Assembly: GCA_025936195.1 (NCBI GenBank)
Contig: JAICTW010000052.1
Span: 1-9,200, forward strand
DNA from: Flavisolibacter sp.
GTDB lineage: Bacteria; Bacteroidota; Bacteroidia; Chitinophagales; Chitinophagaceae
Reading direction: 5' to 3'
DNA: 9,200 nt
In this document: positions 1-7,638 of the stretch, in pieces
How the letters are laid out: each line of letters starts with the position of its first letter
How positions within the stretch are numbered: the stretch's first letter is position 1
Notes under the pieces: generated by a model
What the model was told of the DNA's origin: nothing
What the model saw: only the letters and a program-made list of their open reading frames with translations
The model's database searches: none
Made by a program: the position numbers and the translations under genes

Positions 1-1
1 C

Positions 2-1558
2 ACTAATTCCCCCTCGGTAAGCTTCGATAAATATTATTTTGATAACTATAATGAAAAAGGAATTATAGAGGTAAATGATCCTATGATTGAATACGAAGGC
101 GTGAACGAGATCGAAGTGAAGATATCATCAACTTCGGATCCATTGGGAGTAACTCAATCCGCAGTAAGGTCAGGAGGAATGACTACTACAACTTTTCTCT
201 CCAAAATCAGCTTTTCAAAAAACTTAAGTACCGCAACTGCCATAAAAGTGGCATCTGGCGATACAGTGCTGGTGCAATACAAGAACCCAATTACCGGACA
301 ATCAGCTACCAATTATTTCCTATTCAATTACCTAAAGGCAGATTTTCTTTTTAGAGACTCTATTTGCGGTTCAAATAGTGCTAAGTTCTATAATGCATCC
401 AAAGGATCCAATTTAAAATATGAATGGGATTTTGGTGATAGTACTTTTTCAAATGAGATCAGTCCGGAACACATTTTCTCCAGCCAAAATAGCAAAAACA
501 GATACACGGTAAAATTGAAAATAACCAATGGGCAAAACACATTCGATACGATTAGCAAAATCATTACTTTAAAATCGGCTAAGATTTCTATCTCAACTTC
601 CGGAAAGACTAATCTGTGCAGCGGTGATAGTGTAATTCTTGTTTCTTCGGTCAGTTCAGATAATCAATGGTATCGCAACGACACTCTTATAGCCGGAGCA
701 ACACAATCCTATTATACAGTAAAACAGAGTGGTGAATATTCAGTTATAACAACACAACAAAGTTGTCCGGCAACCTCAACCGCAATTCCTGTTACCATTT
801 CAAATAAACCCAAGTCAGCATTCTCTTTCGATTCCTATTGTTTAAATCTTCCTGTAAACTTTACTAACGCTGCATCAGGAAATAATATCAATTACCTATG
901 GAGTTTTGGCGACAACCAAACCACTACCAGTGTTTCACCGCAACATACTTATTCTAAAATTGGCACTTATACTGTATCGTTAATTACGTCTTTAAAGGAT
1001 TGCCCTAACAGCAATGATACTTTGCAAAAGACAATTAAAATTGAAGCTCCAATTCCGGGAATAAGATATCCCCTAATATCCGGCACATTTGGAAGACCTC
1101 AGCAATTAACTGCAAGAAACATTGGAAAAACCTATCAATGGATTCCTCCAACTGATCTGGATAATGCCAAATCAAGAACACCTGTTTTGACTCCAACCGC
1201 AGATAGAAAATATGCTATTCACATCACAATGCCATCAGGCTGTATCACAACTGATTCTTTGGAAGTAGTGCTTTTAAAAGATATTAATGTTTTTGTTCCG
1301 ACAGCCTTTGCGCCCAATGGCAATGGATCTAATGACCTACTTCGTCCAATTCTTTTAAATATCACTTCAATCAAATACTTCAGGGTGTATAACAGATGGG
1401 GTCAACTGCTTTATGAAACAAAAACTATCTATGAAGGATGGGATGGTAATTATCAGGGCAAGAGCCAGCCTATGGAAACATATACCTGGGTTTTCGAAGG
1501 AATAGACATTAAAGGAAACCCTGTGAAAGCTTCCGGCAAATCAGTGCTCATGAGATAA
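2..1558 (+). CDS. Large secreted PKD-domain surface protein with type B T9SS sorting domain (3'-terminal part, 5' end outside window)
   Basis: Probably a cell-surface or released adhesin-like protein exported by the type IX secretion system. The frame is open from base 2 through the first ATG (83), and residues before that ATG continue the same beta-rich domain, so the true start lies upstream and ATG 83 should not be taken as the start. Counting from base 2 (518 residues): residues 1-110 hold a beta-sandwich-like unit ending in a GDTVLVQY-type strand; 113-190 a PKD module with WDFGD at 142; 192-267 an Ig-like module (QWYRND); 271-350 a second PKD module with WSFGD at 300; about 353-430 a further Ig-like stretch; 432-518 the type B C-terminal domain with VPTAFAPNGNG, YFRVYNRWGQ and GWDG signatures. 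The stop lies 12 bases before the PorP/SprF-like gene, implying cotranscription. The ligand is unknown. Family assignment is firm; adhesin function is inferred. Confidence 0.93.
   Translation, partial: TNSPSVSFDKYYFDNYNEKGIIEVNDPMIEYEGVNEIEVKISSTSDPLGVTQSAVRSGGMTTTTFLSKISFSKNLSTATAIKVASGDTVLVQYKNPITGQSATNYFLFNYLKADFLFRDSICGSNSAKFYNASKGSNLKYEWDFGDSTFSNEISPEHIFSSQNSKNRYTVKLKITNGQNTFDTISKIITLKSAKISISTSGKTNLCSGDSVILVSSVSSDNQWYRNDTLIAGATQSYYTVKQSGEYSVITTQQSCPATSTAIPVTISNKPKSAFSFDSYCLNLPVNFTNAASGNNINYLWSFGDNQTTTSVSPQHTYSKIGTYTVSLITSLKDCPNSNDTLQKTIKIEAPIPGIRYPLISGTFGRPQQLTARNIGKTYQWIPPTDLDNAKSRTPVLTPTADRKYAIHITMPSGCITTDSLEVVLLKDINVFVPTAFAPNGNGSNDLLRPILLNITSIKYFRVYNRWGQLLYETKTIYEGWDGNYQGKSQPMETYTWVFEGIDIKGNPVKASGKSVLMR
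1295..1555 (+). other. Type B (CHU_C / gliding-motility-associated) T9SS C-terminal sorting domain of the first surface protein
   Basis: The last 87 residues match the family pattern: a VPTAFAPNGNG.ND opening, a central YFRVYNRWGQLLYE block, GWDG, and a closing beta strand pair ending in SVLMR. In characterised Bacteroidota, type B CTDs direct cargo to the T9SS and need an SprF-like partner. Here the SprF-like gene follows directly. Confidence 0.92.
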
Positions 1559-1570
1559 AGAAATAAGCTT

Positions 1571-2566
1571 ATGAAGAAGATATTATTTTATGTGTTATGT
1601 ACAGCCTGTGTCTATAGCACACATGCACAGAGCTATCATTTCTCTCAATTTTATTCCACTCCTCTTTGGAATAATCCTACTTTAACAGGTTTTACTCCGG
1701 GCACGTATAGAGTTGCTGCTAATTTCCGATCACAATGGATGGGTGGTGGCTCACCTTATCTTACCGGCTCTTTATCTGCCGATTTCAGTGTATTAAAAAA
1801 TCACCTTGCTGAAGGCAATAAGCTTGGTTTCGGCCTTGCTTTACTCTCTGACCAATCCATGAGTGGAGCATTGCAGCAAAACGCTGTCGGCTTTAGCACT
1901 GCCTACAATGTTTCATTGGACGCAGATAATATCAATTCTTTAGGTCTGGGGTTACAGGCGAGTTATAGCAGAAGAACGGTAGATTATTCGAAGTTTACTT
2001 TTGAAAATCAATTTACCAATACAGGTTTTGATAGAACTATTCCAATTGCAGAACAGTTTTCTAATTCTTCAAAAGGTTATTTTGATGCGGCTGCAGGCCT
2101 TCTCTTTAATCAAATCCGGGAAAACTATTCTTTTTTCATCGGCGCCAGTGCTTACAATCTTTTACAGCGTAACCAAAATTTGGATATTCAGGATTTCAGG
2201 TTGCCTGTAAGATATACGATTACCGCAGGTGGACAAACGGATGTAGGGTATGCCGGCATTCTTTATTTTTCGGGTAACCATCAACGCCAGGGCACGGCTT
2301 ATGAAGCGACAATAGGCACAGCTTACGGAATCAAAATTGGTGATGTCAAAAAACAGGAGTTGGATTTAGGGTTATGGTACAGGATTAACGACGCGGCCAT
2401 TCCTTACATCGGTTATCAACTGGAGGGACTTCAGGCTGGAGTTAGTTACGATTATACCACTTCAGCACTCAAAACAGGTGGTATGGTTAGAAATAGTTTT
2501 GAGCTGAGTTTTGTTTATCAACGGCCGGATAACAGCGAACTAAAAAAACTGGTGCCCTGGTATTAA
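1571..2566 (+). CDS. PorP/SprF-family type IX secretion outer-membrane protein (partner of first cassette)
   Basis: A 331-residue outer-membrane beta-barrel-type protein of the PorP/SprF family. Known members help move type B CTD cargo to the cell surface or take part in gliding machinery. Residues 1-19 form a signal peptide (MKK, hydrophobic core, then T-H-A before Gln20). The mature N-terminus starts with the family hallmark HFSQFYSTPLWNNP.LTG, followed by FRSQW near residue 55. The rest alternates Gly- and aromatic-rich beta strands, and the protein ends in LVPWY. The ATG at 1571 gives an intact signal peptide. It lies 12 bases after the preceding surface-protein gene with no room for a promoter, so the two are probably one transcript. 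Length is normal for the family (about 300-350). Which of PorP or SprF it resembles functionally cannot be decided from sequence; the position behind a type B CTD gene favours the SprF role. Confidence 0.9.
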   Translation: MKKILFYVLCTACVYSTHAQSYHFSQFYSTPLWNNPTLTGFTPGTYRVAANFRSQWMGGGSPYLTGSLSADFSVLKNHLAEGNKLGFGLALLSDQSMSGALQQNAVGFSTAYNVSLDADNINSLGLGLQASYSRRTVDYSKFTFENQFTNTGFDRTIPIAEQFSNSSKGYFDAAAGLLFNQIRENYSFFIGASAYNLLQRNQNLDIQDFRLPVRYTITAGGQTDVGYAGILYFSGNHQRQGTAYEATIGTAYGIKIGDVKKQELDLGLWYRINDAAIPYIGYQLEGLQAGVSYDYTTSALKTGGMVRNSFELSFVYQRPDNSELKKLVPWY

Positions 2567-2666
2567 GTAGCTTGTTTCGCTGGAACAAAAGTTCAAAAGA
2601 GTTTCAAGATATGCAATGAATAATTCAGAGTTGAATAGAACGGTATTGAACTAAACTAAACTGCTT

Positions 2667-5600
2667 ATGCGCTATAACTGCTTAAATCTTTTGAGAAGAA
2701 TATGGGTTCTATTGGTCCTATTGTTGAACAGCCTTTTTTCATTATCTCAACTGAAAGCAGATTTCACTCTTGATAATTCAGCGGGCTGTTCGCCTCTCAC
2801 CGTTACATTTACAAATACGACAATCAATGCTTCATCTTCTGCAACCTATCTATGGAATTTCGGAAACAATGGCACCAGCAGCGATAAAAATGCCGCAGCT
2901 ATTTATTATGAAGAAAAGACTTATACCGTAACACTTACTGTAAAAGATGGTAATCAAACCGACATTAAAACAGCCACCATCACCGTTTATAAAAAACCAC
3001 AGGTCAGCTTTTCTGTTTCTGGTTCAAAAGGATGCGCTCCCTACACGGTAACTTTTACTTCTTCTTCAACACCTGGTGATGGAAGCATTGAAAGATACTT
3101 CTGGGATTTTGGAGATGGCAACATTGCAGATGGTATAAGTTACTCCTCCGCCAGTCATACGTACACTTTTGCTGATAAGCCAACCGTTAAACTAACAGTA
3201 AAAAACAGTTATGGTTGTGATGCGACTCTTCAAAAAAATAAGCTGCTGGAAATTACGCAAGGAGTAAAGACTGCATTTGCTGCCGACCAGACAACCTTGT
3301 GCAGTATTTCCAAAACAGTAAATTTCACCAATAACAGCACAGGCCCCGGCACTCTTACCTATTCATGGAACTTCGGAGACAATAAAACTTCAAGTGCAAA
3401 AGACCCTTTGCCTGTTCTTTACGAGAACAAAGGCATCTATACTGTTAAACTGAAAGTAACCAGTTCAGAAGGATGTGCAGACAGCCTTACCCAAACTAAC
3501 TACATTAACGCAGCTAATTTTAATTCAGAGTTTACTATACCAATACCATCATGTGACCGGCAGTCGCTTTCATTTATAAATAACAGCACGCCAACGCCAG
3601 CTCAAACCGAATGGAAATTGGGAGATGATAATTCAAGTTATACAGGCTACAACATTAGCCATTATTATTCGCAACCCGGAAGCTATACAGTTCAAATGAT
3701 CAACACTTATGGAACATGTAAAGACACTGTAACGAAACCTGTAAAAGTGGAGAAATCTCTTAAGCTTGATGGTTTTCTGAATGACAAAAATGGCGGATGC
3801 AAAGCACCTCTCACTGTTAACTTTGAAGATACAACAATTGGTGCTGCAAGATGGAAATGGGATTTTGGAACCGGAATAGCTGCAGATACTTCCAACCAAA
3901 AAAAAGCAAGCTTTACTTTCAACCAGGTTCGAAGCTATTATGTGACGCTTACCGTAACAAGTGCGGAAGGCTGCCAGTCCACCTTTGGAAAATACATTGT
4001 TATATCACGGCCAAATGTTTCGATAAGCTATACAAAATCCAGCAGTGTTAATGGATTATATGGCTGTCCCGGACTAACCATCCAATTCAAATCCTATCCC
4101 GAAGGTGAAGTAACAGACTACCAGTGGAGTTTTGGTGATGGTGGAAGTTCAACGGTTTCAGAACCGGAGCATTCTTTTGCTAACCCGGGATTTTATACTA
4201 TTAAACTTCGGTATAAAACAGCAGGAGGCTGCGAGGACTCGGTTACCTATTTCAACTATGTTCACGTCTATAGCAAACCAAAGCCAGATTTTGAATCGTT
4301 AAGCGGACTAACCATCTGTGGCAATACGCCAGTCCAATTCAAAGACCTGACCGATACTGCAAATAGATGGTATTGGGACTTTGGCGATGGAACAGTCTCC
4401 TATGATAAAGATCCAATTCATGCTTTCACTAGTGAAGGTCAGTTTACAGTAACCCTTATCTCTACCAACCAATATTGCAGCGATACCATTACAAAGCCTC
4501 AGTTCATAAAATTGACACCTCCTTTCACCGATATAACTTATTATTCAAAAAATTGTTCGGAACGGGGAGAGATCACGATCAATCAATCAACAAAAGGCGC
4601 TAACAAGTGGACCTGGGATTTTGGCGATGGCTCCGTACAGGAAACATTCACAACAAACAAACCACAGGTAACACATACCTACTCAAAATCGGGAGTGTAC
4701 AAAGTAGTTTTATATGCTTCCAATGATCAATGCACCACTTTAGATACCATGTATGTGTCCATAATGGTCAGGCAAAATCCTGTTCTTACAGCTGATAGGA
4801 CTGTTGTTTGCGGAAGCGATAGTATTTCATTTACAGTATCAGGAATGGATAGTATCAAATACTTCTACAATTACTTATATCCACAACTAACTTATTCTTA
4901 TACCGGCCGGTTGGTTTATGGTGATGGAACATTGCAAACTTATTTGCCTTCTTCATGGTATCCACCCAAATATTCTTTCATGGCCACGGGTTTCCGGCCC
5001 GGAGAAGATAGTGTGAGAGTGATCACTTATGATGGCATTAATGGCTGTTCTGACACTTCTAATTTTGTCAGACTGAAAATATCGGGTCCTGTTGCAGGTT
5101 TTAAGTTTAACAACACTGTTTTTTGTGCAGGAAGTAAAGTAACACTTACAGATACATCAAAAGGAACCGGAAATGCACCGATTGTTAAGTGGATATGGAA
5201 TTACGGTGATAACACAATTGATACACTGCTGGACAAAGCTTCTCCAAGCCATCTTTATTCAGGCGCCAACTATTTTTATCCGCGGCTTAAGGTCTTTGAT
5301 TCCAATGGTTGCTCGGCAGAAAGTGTTGGCAATACTTCTGCGGTTATAGTGTATGGTCCTGCAGCACATTTTTATGCTCGCGATACGATAATCTCACCGA
5401 ATACACCTGTTCAATTTTTCAATACAACAGAGGCATGGCCTTACTACAGTGTAAGCTATAGCTGGGATTTCGGCGATGGTTCCTCTAAGTCAACGGATGT
5501 TTCACCAACACACATTTATACTCAAAGCGGAACGTATACGGTTACATTAGTTGCCAAAAGCACATACGGCTGTGCAGATTCGGTTATTAAAAAGTCTTAC

Positions 5601-7628
5601 ATCATCGTCAAAACAGTCAAGGCACAATTCGATTTTGCTTCATCATACATCAACAACAATAATTGTCCCCCATTGGTTGGCAAGTTTCAAAATACGTCGC
5701 TAAGCGCAGATAGTTTGTTCTGGGATTTTGGTGATAAGAGTTATTCAAACAATACTCCGGATCCTTCGCACACCTATTACCAGCCAGGAGTTTATGAGGT
5801 CACGTTATATGCTTTTGGAAAAGGAACCGTAGATTCAAGTAAAAAGCAAATAACAGTGAAAGGGCCCTATGGCACTATCAGCCCGGATGTGCTCAGAGGA
5901 TGTACACCTACAAAAGTTACACTAAAAGCGGATGCAGTAAATACAGTCAACTTCAGTTGGGATTTTGGTGACGGCTATGTCTCGCAAGGCAAAGACAGTT
6001 TTGCTATTCATGATTATAGCAAGCCGGGAATATACCAACCCAAAATAATCATGAAAGATGCGGGAGGATGCACTTCCACTTACCTGATGCAGGATAGCGT
6101 AATTATTGACATGCTGAATATTTCATTCACACCATCACAACATCTTGTTTGCGATTCAGGGCAAGTTGGGTTTAACAGTGAAGTTCACTCTTTCTCAAGT
6201 GATTCTTTAAAATTGCCTTTTAAATATCACTGGAATTTCGGAACTGGTAACCTCAATGACACTGCCAATATCAAATCCCCTTCATTTTATTACAAGGCGC
6301 CTTCCAGGTACACAATTGATTTAGATGTACAAACCGATTTAGGATGCAAAGCCAGCTTCTCAGATAGTATAACCGTTCTTCAAAAACCAAAAGGAACAAT
6401 TAGTTCTGAAGATTCTATCTGTGCCGAAGGGTCCATTGTGTTTACAGGTGCTGTATCAGATTCCAACCTGATCAAATGGAATTGGAATTTTGGAAATGGA
6501 GTCACATCAACAATTCAGAATCCGCCTGCACAAAATTTTGCCAATGCAGATAATTACAAAATAGAATTGATTGTGTATTCCACTCCTGTTTGTGCAGATA
6601 CTGTATATAAACAGTTAGCTGTTCATCCCAATCCTGTTATCCGTATATCACCAAAAGACACTTTGATCTGTAAAGGGGATTCGTTAAAGATTACTGCGCA
6701 TGATGGCGTAATGTTCGAATGGACATCGCTCAGTCCCATTAATGTTCCTTCCTCTGGATCAATAATTGTTTCACCCGAATTTAATTCCACGTATGCAGTG
6801 AAAGTAACTAACCGGCACAACTGTGCAAGTACTGATTCAACAAGAATAATGGTATCACAACCGTTCAAAATGTCTGTTAATCCTGTAAGCGATTCAATTT
6901 GCTATTCTTCCAGCGTTCAACTAAATGCGGAAGGGGCGGTTAGCTATAAATGGACTCCCGCACCAACATTAAGCAACAGCAACATTTCAAACCCCATGGC
7001 AAAGCCGCAAACAACTACAACATATACTGTAGTGGGTTATGGGTCCGATCAATGCTTTACAGATACAGGCAGTGTTCACATTATAGTAAATCCTTTACCG
7101 CAGATCAATCTTGGAAATGATACAACAATTTTAGTGGGATCGGACATTTATTTCAAACCTCAACTAAGTAGTGATGTAAGCAGTATTTCCTGGACACCAT
7201 CTTCTTATCTCTCTTGCACTGCTTGTCACACCCCAACAACGTCTCCGAAAGAAGACATGAAATATATTGCTGTTGTACAAAACAGCTTTGGTTGCACTGC
7301 GACCGATACGATCAATATCAAACTAAAATGCACCGATGCCGGCGTGTTTATTCCAAACAGCTTTACTCCTAACAAGGATGGTGTGAATGATATCTTTTAT
7401 CCAAGAGGAAAAGGAATAAGAACCATCAGCTATTTCAGAATATATGACCGCTGGGGAGAACTGTTATTTGAAAGGAGAAATTTCAACATCAATGACAAAA
7501 ATATGGGTTGGGATGGAACCTATCTCGGAAAAGATTTGCCAACAGATGTATTTGTATATAGCGCTGAAATGGTTTGTGATGGTGGAGAATCTTTCACACT
7601 CAAAGGAACAATCATGATCATTCGTTAA
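2667..7628 (+). CDS. Giant multi-PKD secreted surface protein with type B T9SS sorting domain
   Basis: An intact 1653-residue modular surface protein, probably an adhesin or filamentous surface structure exported by the T9SS. Residues 1 to about 28 are a signal peptide (RRIWVLLVLLLNSLFSLSQ). Fifteen PKD-like modules of 80-100 residues run from residue 30 to about 1319, with core W(D/N/S)FG(D/N/T) tryptophans at 63, 146, 234, 316, 398, 487, 570, 650, (751, degenerate), 844, 933, 1019, 1098, 1189 and 1273. Three Ig-like modules follow, with Trp at 1352, 1429 and 1509 and a CTAC motif at 1517-1520. The type B CTD covers 1560-1653. Most modules carry one Cys in an early strand and one in a late strand, suggesting one disulfide each. 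The start is fixed by an in-frame stop at 2652-2654 and by the signal peptide; there is no Shine-Dalgarno sequence. The 100 bases upstream show no convincing promoter, so readthrough from the first cassette is possible. The SprF-like gene lies 10 bases downstream. The ligand is unknown. Confidence 0.95.
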   Translation: MRYNCLNLLRRIWVLLVLLLNSLFSLSQLKADFTLDNSAGCSPLTVTFTNTTINASSSATYLWNFGNNGTSSDKNAAAIYYEEKTYTVTLTVKDGNQTDIKTATITVYKKPQVSFSVSGSKGCAPYTVTFTSSSTPGDGSIERYFWDFGDGNIADGISYSSASHTYTFADKPTVKLTVKNSYGCDATLQKNKLLEITQGVKTAFAADQTTLCSISKTVNFTNNSTGPGTLTYSWNFGDNKTSSAKDPLPVLYENKGIYTVKLKVTSSEGCADSLTQTNYINAANFNSEFTIPIPSCDRQSLSFINNSTPTPAQTEWKLGDDNSSYTGYNISHYYSQPGSYTVQMINTYGTCKDTVTKPVKVEKSLKLDGFLNDKNGGCKAPLTVNFEDTTIGAARWKWDFGTGIAADTSNQKKASFTFNQVRSYYVTLTVTSAEGCQSTFGKYIVISRPNVSISYTKSSSVNGLYGCPGLTIQFKSYPEGEVTDYQWSFGDGGSSTVSEPEHSFANPGFYTIKLRYKTAGGCEDSVTYFNYVHVYSKPKPDFESLSGLTICGNTPVQFKDLTDTANRWYWDFGDGTVSYDKDPIHAFTSEGQFTVTLISTNQYCSDTITKPQFIKLTPPFTDITYYSKNCSERGEITINQSTKGANKWTWDFGDGSVQETFTTNKPQVTHTYSKSGVYKVVLYASNDQCTTLDTMYVSIMVRQNPVLTADRTVVCGSDSISFTVSGMDSIKYFYNYLYPQLTYSYTGRLVYGDGTLQTYLPSSWYPPKYSFMATGFRPGEDSVRVITYDGINGCSDTSNFVRLKISGPVAGFKFNNTVFCAGSKVTLTDTSKGTGNAPIVKWIWNYGDNTIDTLLDKASPSHLYSGANYFYPRLKVFDSNGCSAESVGNTSAVIVYGPAAHFYARDTIISPNTPVQFFNTTEAWPYYSVSYSWDFGDGSSKSTDVSPTHIYTQSGTYTVTLVAKSTYGCADSVIKKSYIIVKTVKAQFDFASSYINNNNCPPLVGKFQNTSLSADSLFWDFGDKSYSNNTPDPSHTYYQPGVYEVTLYAFGKGTVDSSKKQITVKGPYGTISPDVLRGCTPTKVTLKADAVNTVNFSWDFGDGYVSQGKDSFAIHDYSKPGIYQPKIIMKDAGGCTSTYLMQDSVIIDMLNISFTPSQHLVCDSGQVGFNSEVHSFSSDSLKLPFKYHWNFGTGNLNDTANIKSPSFYYKAPSRYTIDLDVQTDLGCKASFSDSITVLQKPKGTISSEDSICAEGSIVFTGAVSDSNLIKWNWNFGNGVTSTIQNPPAQNFANADNYKIELIVYSTPVCADTVYKQLAVHPNPVIRISPKDTLICKGDSLKITAHDGVMFEWTSLSPINVPSSGSIIVSPEFNSTYAVKVTNRHNCASTDSTRIMVSQPFKMSVNPVSDSICYSSSVQLNAEGAVSYKWTPAPTLSNSNISNPMAKPQTTTTYTVVGYGSDQCFTDTGSVHIIVNPLPQINLGNDTTILVGSDIYFKPQLSSDVSSISWTPSSYLSCTACHTPTTSPKEDMKYIAVVQNSFGCTATDTINIKLKCTDAGVFIPNSFTPNKDGVNDIFYPRGKGIRTISYFRIYDRWGELLFERRNFNINDKNMGWDGTYLGKDLPTDVFVYSAEMVCDGGESFTLKGTIMIIR
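2754..6623 (+). repeat. Array of about 15 tandem PKD-like protein modules
   Basis: The repeat is at protein level: each module begins with a strand like (K/G)xxFxxxxxxxCxPxTVxF, has a W(D/N)FGD(G) turn in the middle, an H.Y...G.YTV.L strand, and a late GC(A/K/S)(D/S) strand. Distances between successive core tryptophans are mostly 79-91 residues. At DNA level only the short block around TGGGATTTTGG(T/C/A)GAT recurs nearly unchanged; the rest of each module has diverged, which points to old duplication and not recent slippage. Module 9 (nt 4770-5081) departs from the pattern. Confidence 0.88.
6624..7340 (+). other. Three Ig-like modules between the PKD array and the sorting domain
   Basis: Residues 1320 to about 1558 hold three modules of about 77-80 residues that lack the WDFGD turn. 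They have FEWTSLSP, YKWTPAPTLS and ISWTPSSYLS in the equivalent position, followed by Y.V.V/I strands. WTP..YLSCT.C followed by Pro-rich spacing is a recurrent arrangement just before type B CTDs in Bacteroidota proteins (recalled from family knowledge, not searched). They probably form a stalk that presents the sorting domain. Confidence 0.75.
7344..7625 (+). other. Type B (CHU_C) T9SS C-terminal sorting domain of the giant PKD protein
   Basis: The last 94 residues open with VFIPNSFTPNKDGVND, continue with YFRIYDRWGELLFE and MGWDGTYLGK, and end in TIMIIR. Compared with the first cassette's CTD it has a longer loop (about seven extra residues) between the RWGELLFE block and GWDG, and its C-terminal strands differ. 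It is a clear member of the same family but a distinct subtype. Confidence 0.93.
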
Positions 7629-7638
7629 ATGAACTAAA

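Noticed and set aside
2567..2666. Possible promoter or regulatory element in the gap between the two cassettes
   Set aside because: I looked for the Bacteroidota TTTG ... TAnnTTTG arrangement and found no convincing match. Short inverted repeats (ATTCA/TGAAT at 2623-2636; GTTCAA/TTGAAC at 2591 and 2646) and the ACTAAACTAAACT direct repeat are too short and A+T-rich to call.
3898..3905. Run of eight A in the giant PKD gene
   Set aside because: It encodes Lys-Lys in an intact frame inside a regular PKD module.
3633..4051. Overlapping short open frames on both strands within the PKD gene
   Set aside because: They are shadows of the main gene, with no signal peptide, domain or start-site support.
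2754..6623. Recent DNA-level tandem duplication within the PKD array
   Set aside because: Only the short WDFGD-coding block is similar between modules; the rest is too diverged for recent duplication or slippage.
7629..7637. Three-codon mini-ORF (ATG AAC TAA) just before the second PorP/SprF gene
   Set aside because: It fits by chance in a 10-base A+T-rich spacer; nothing suggests translational control.
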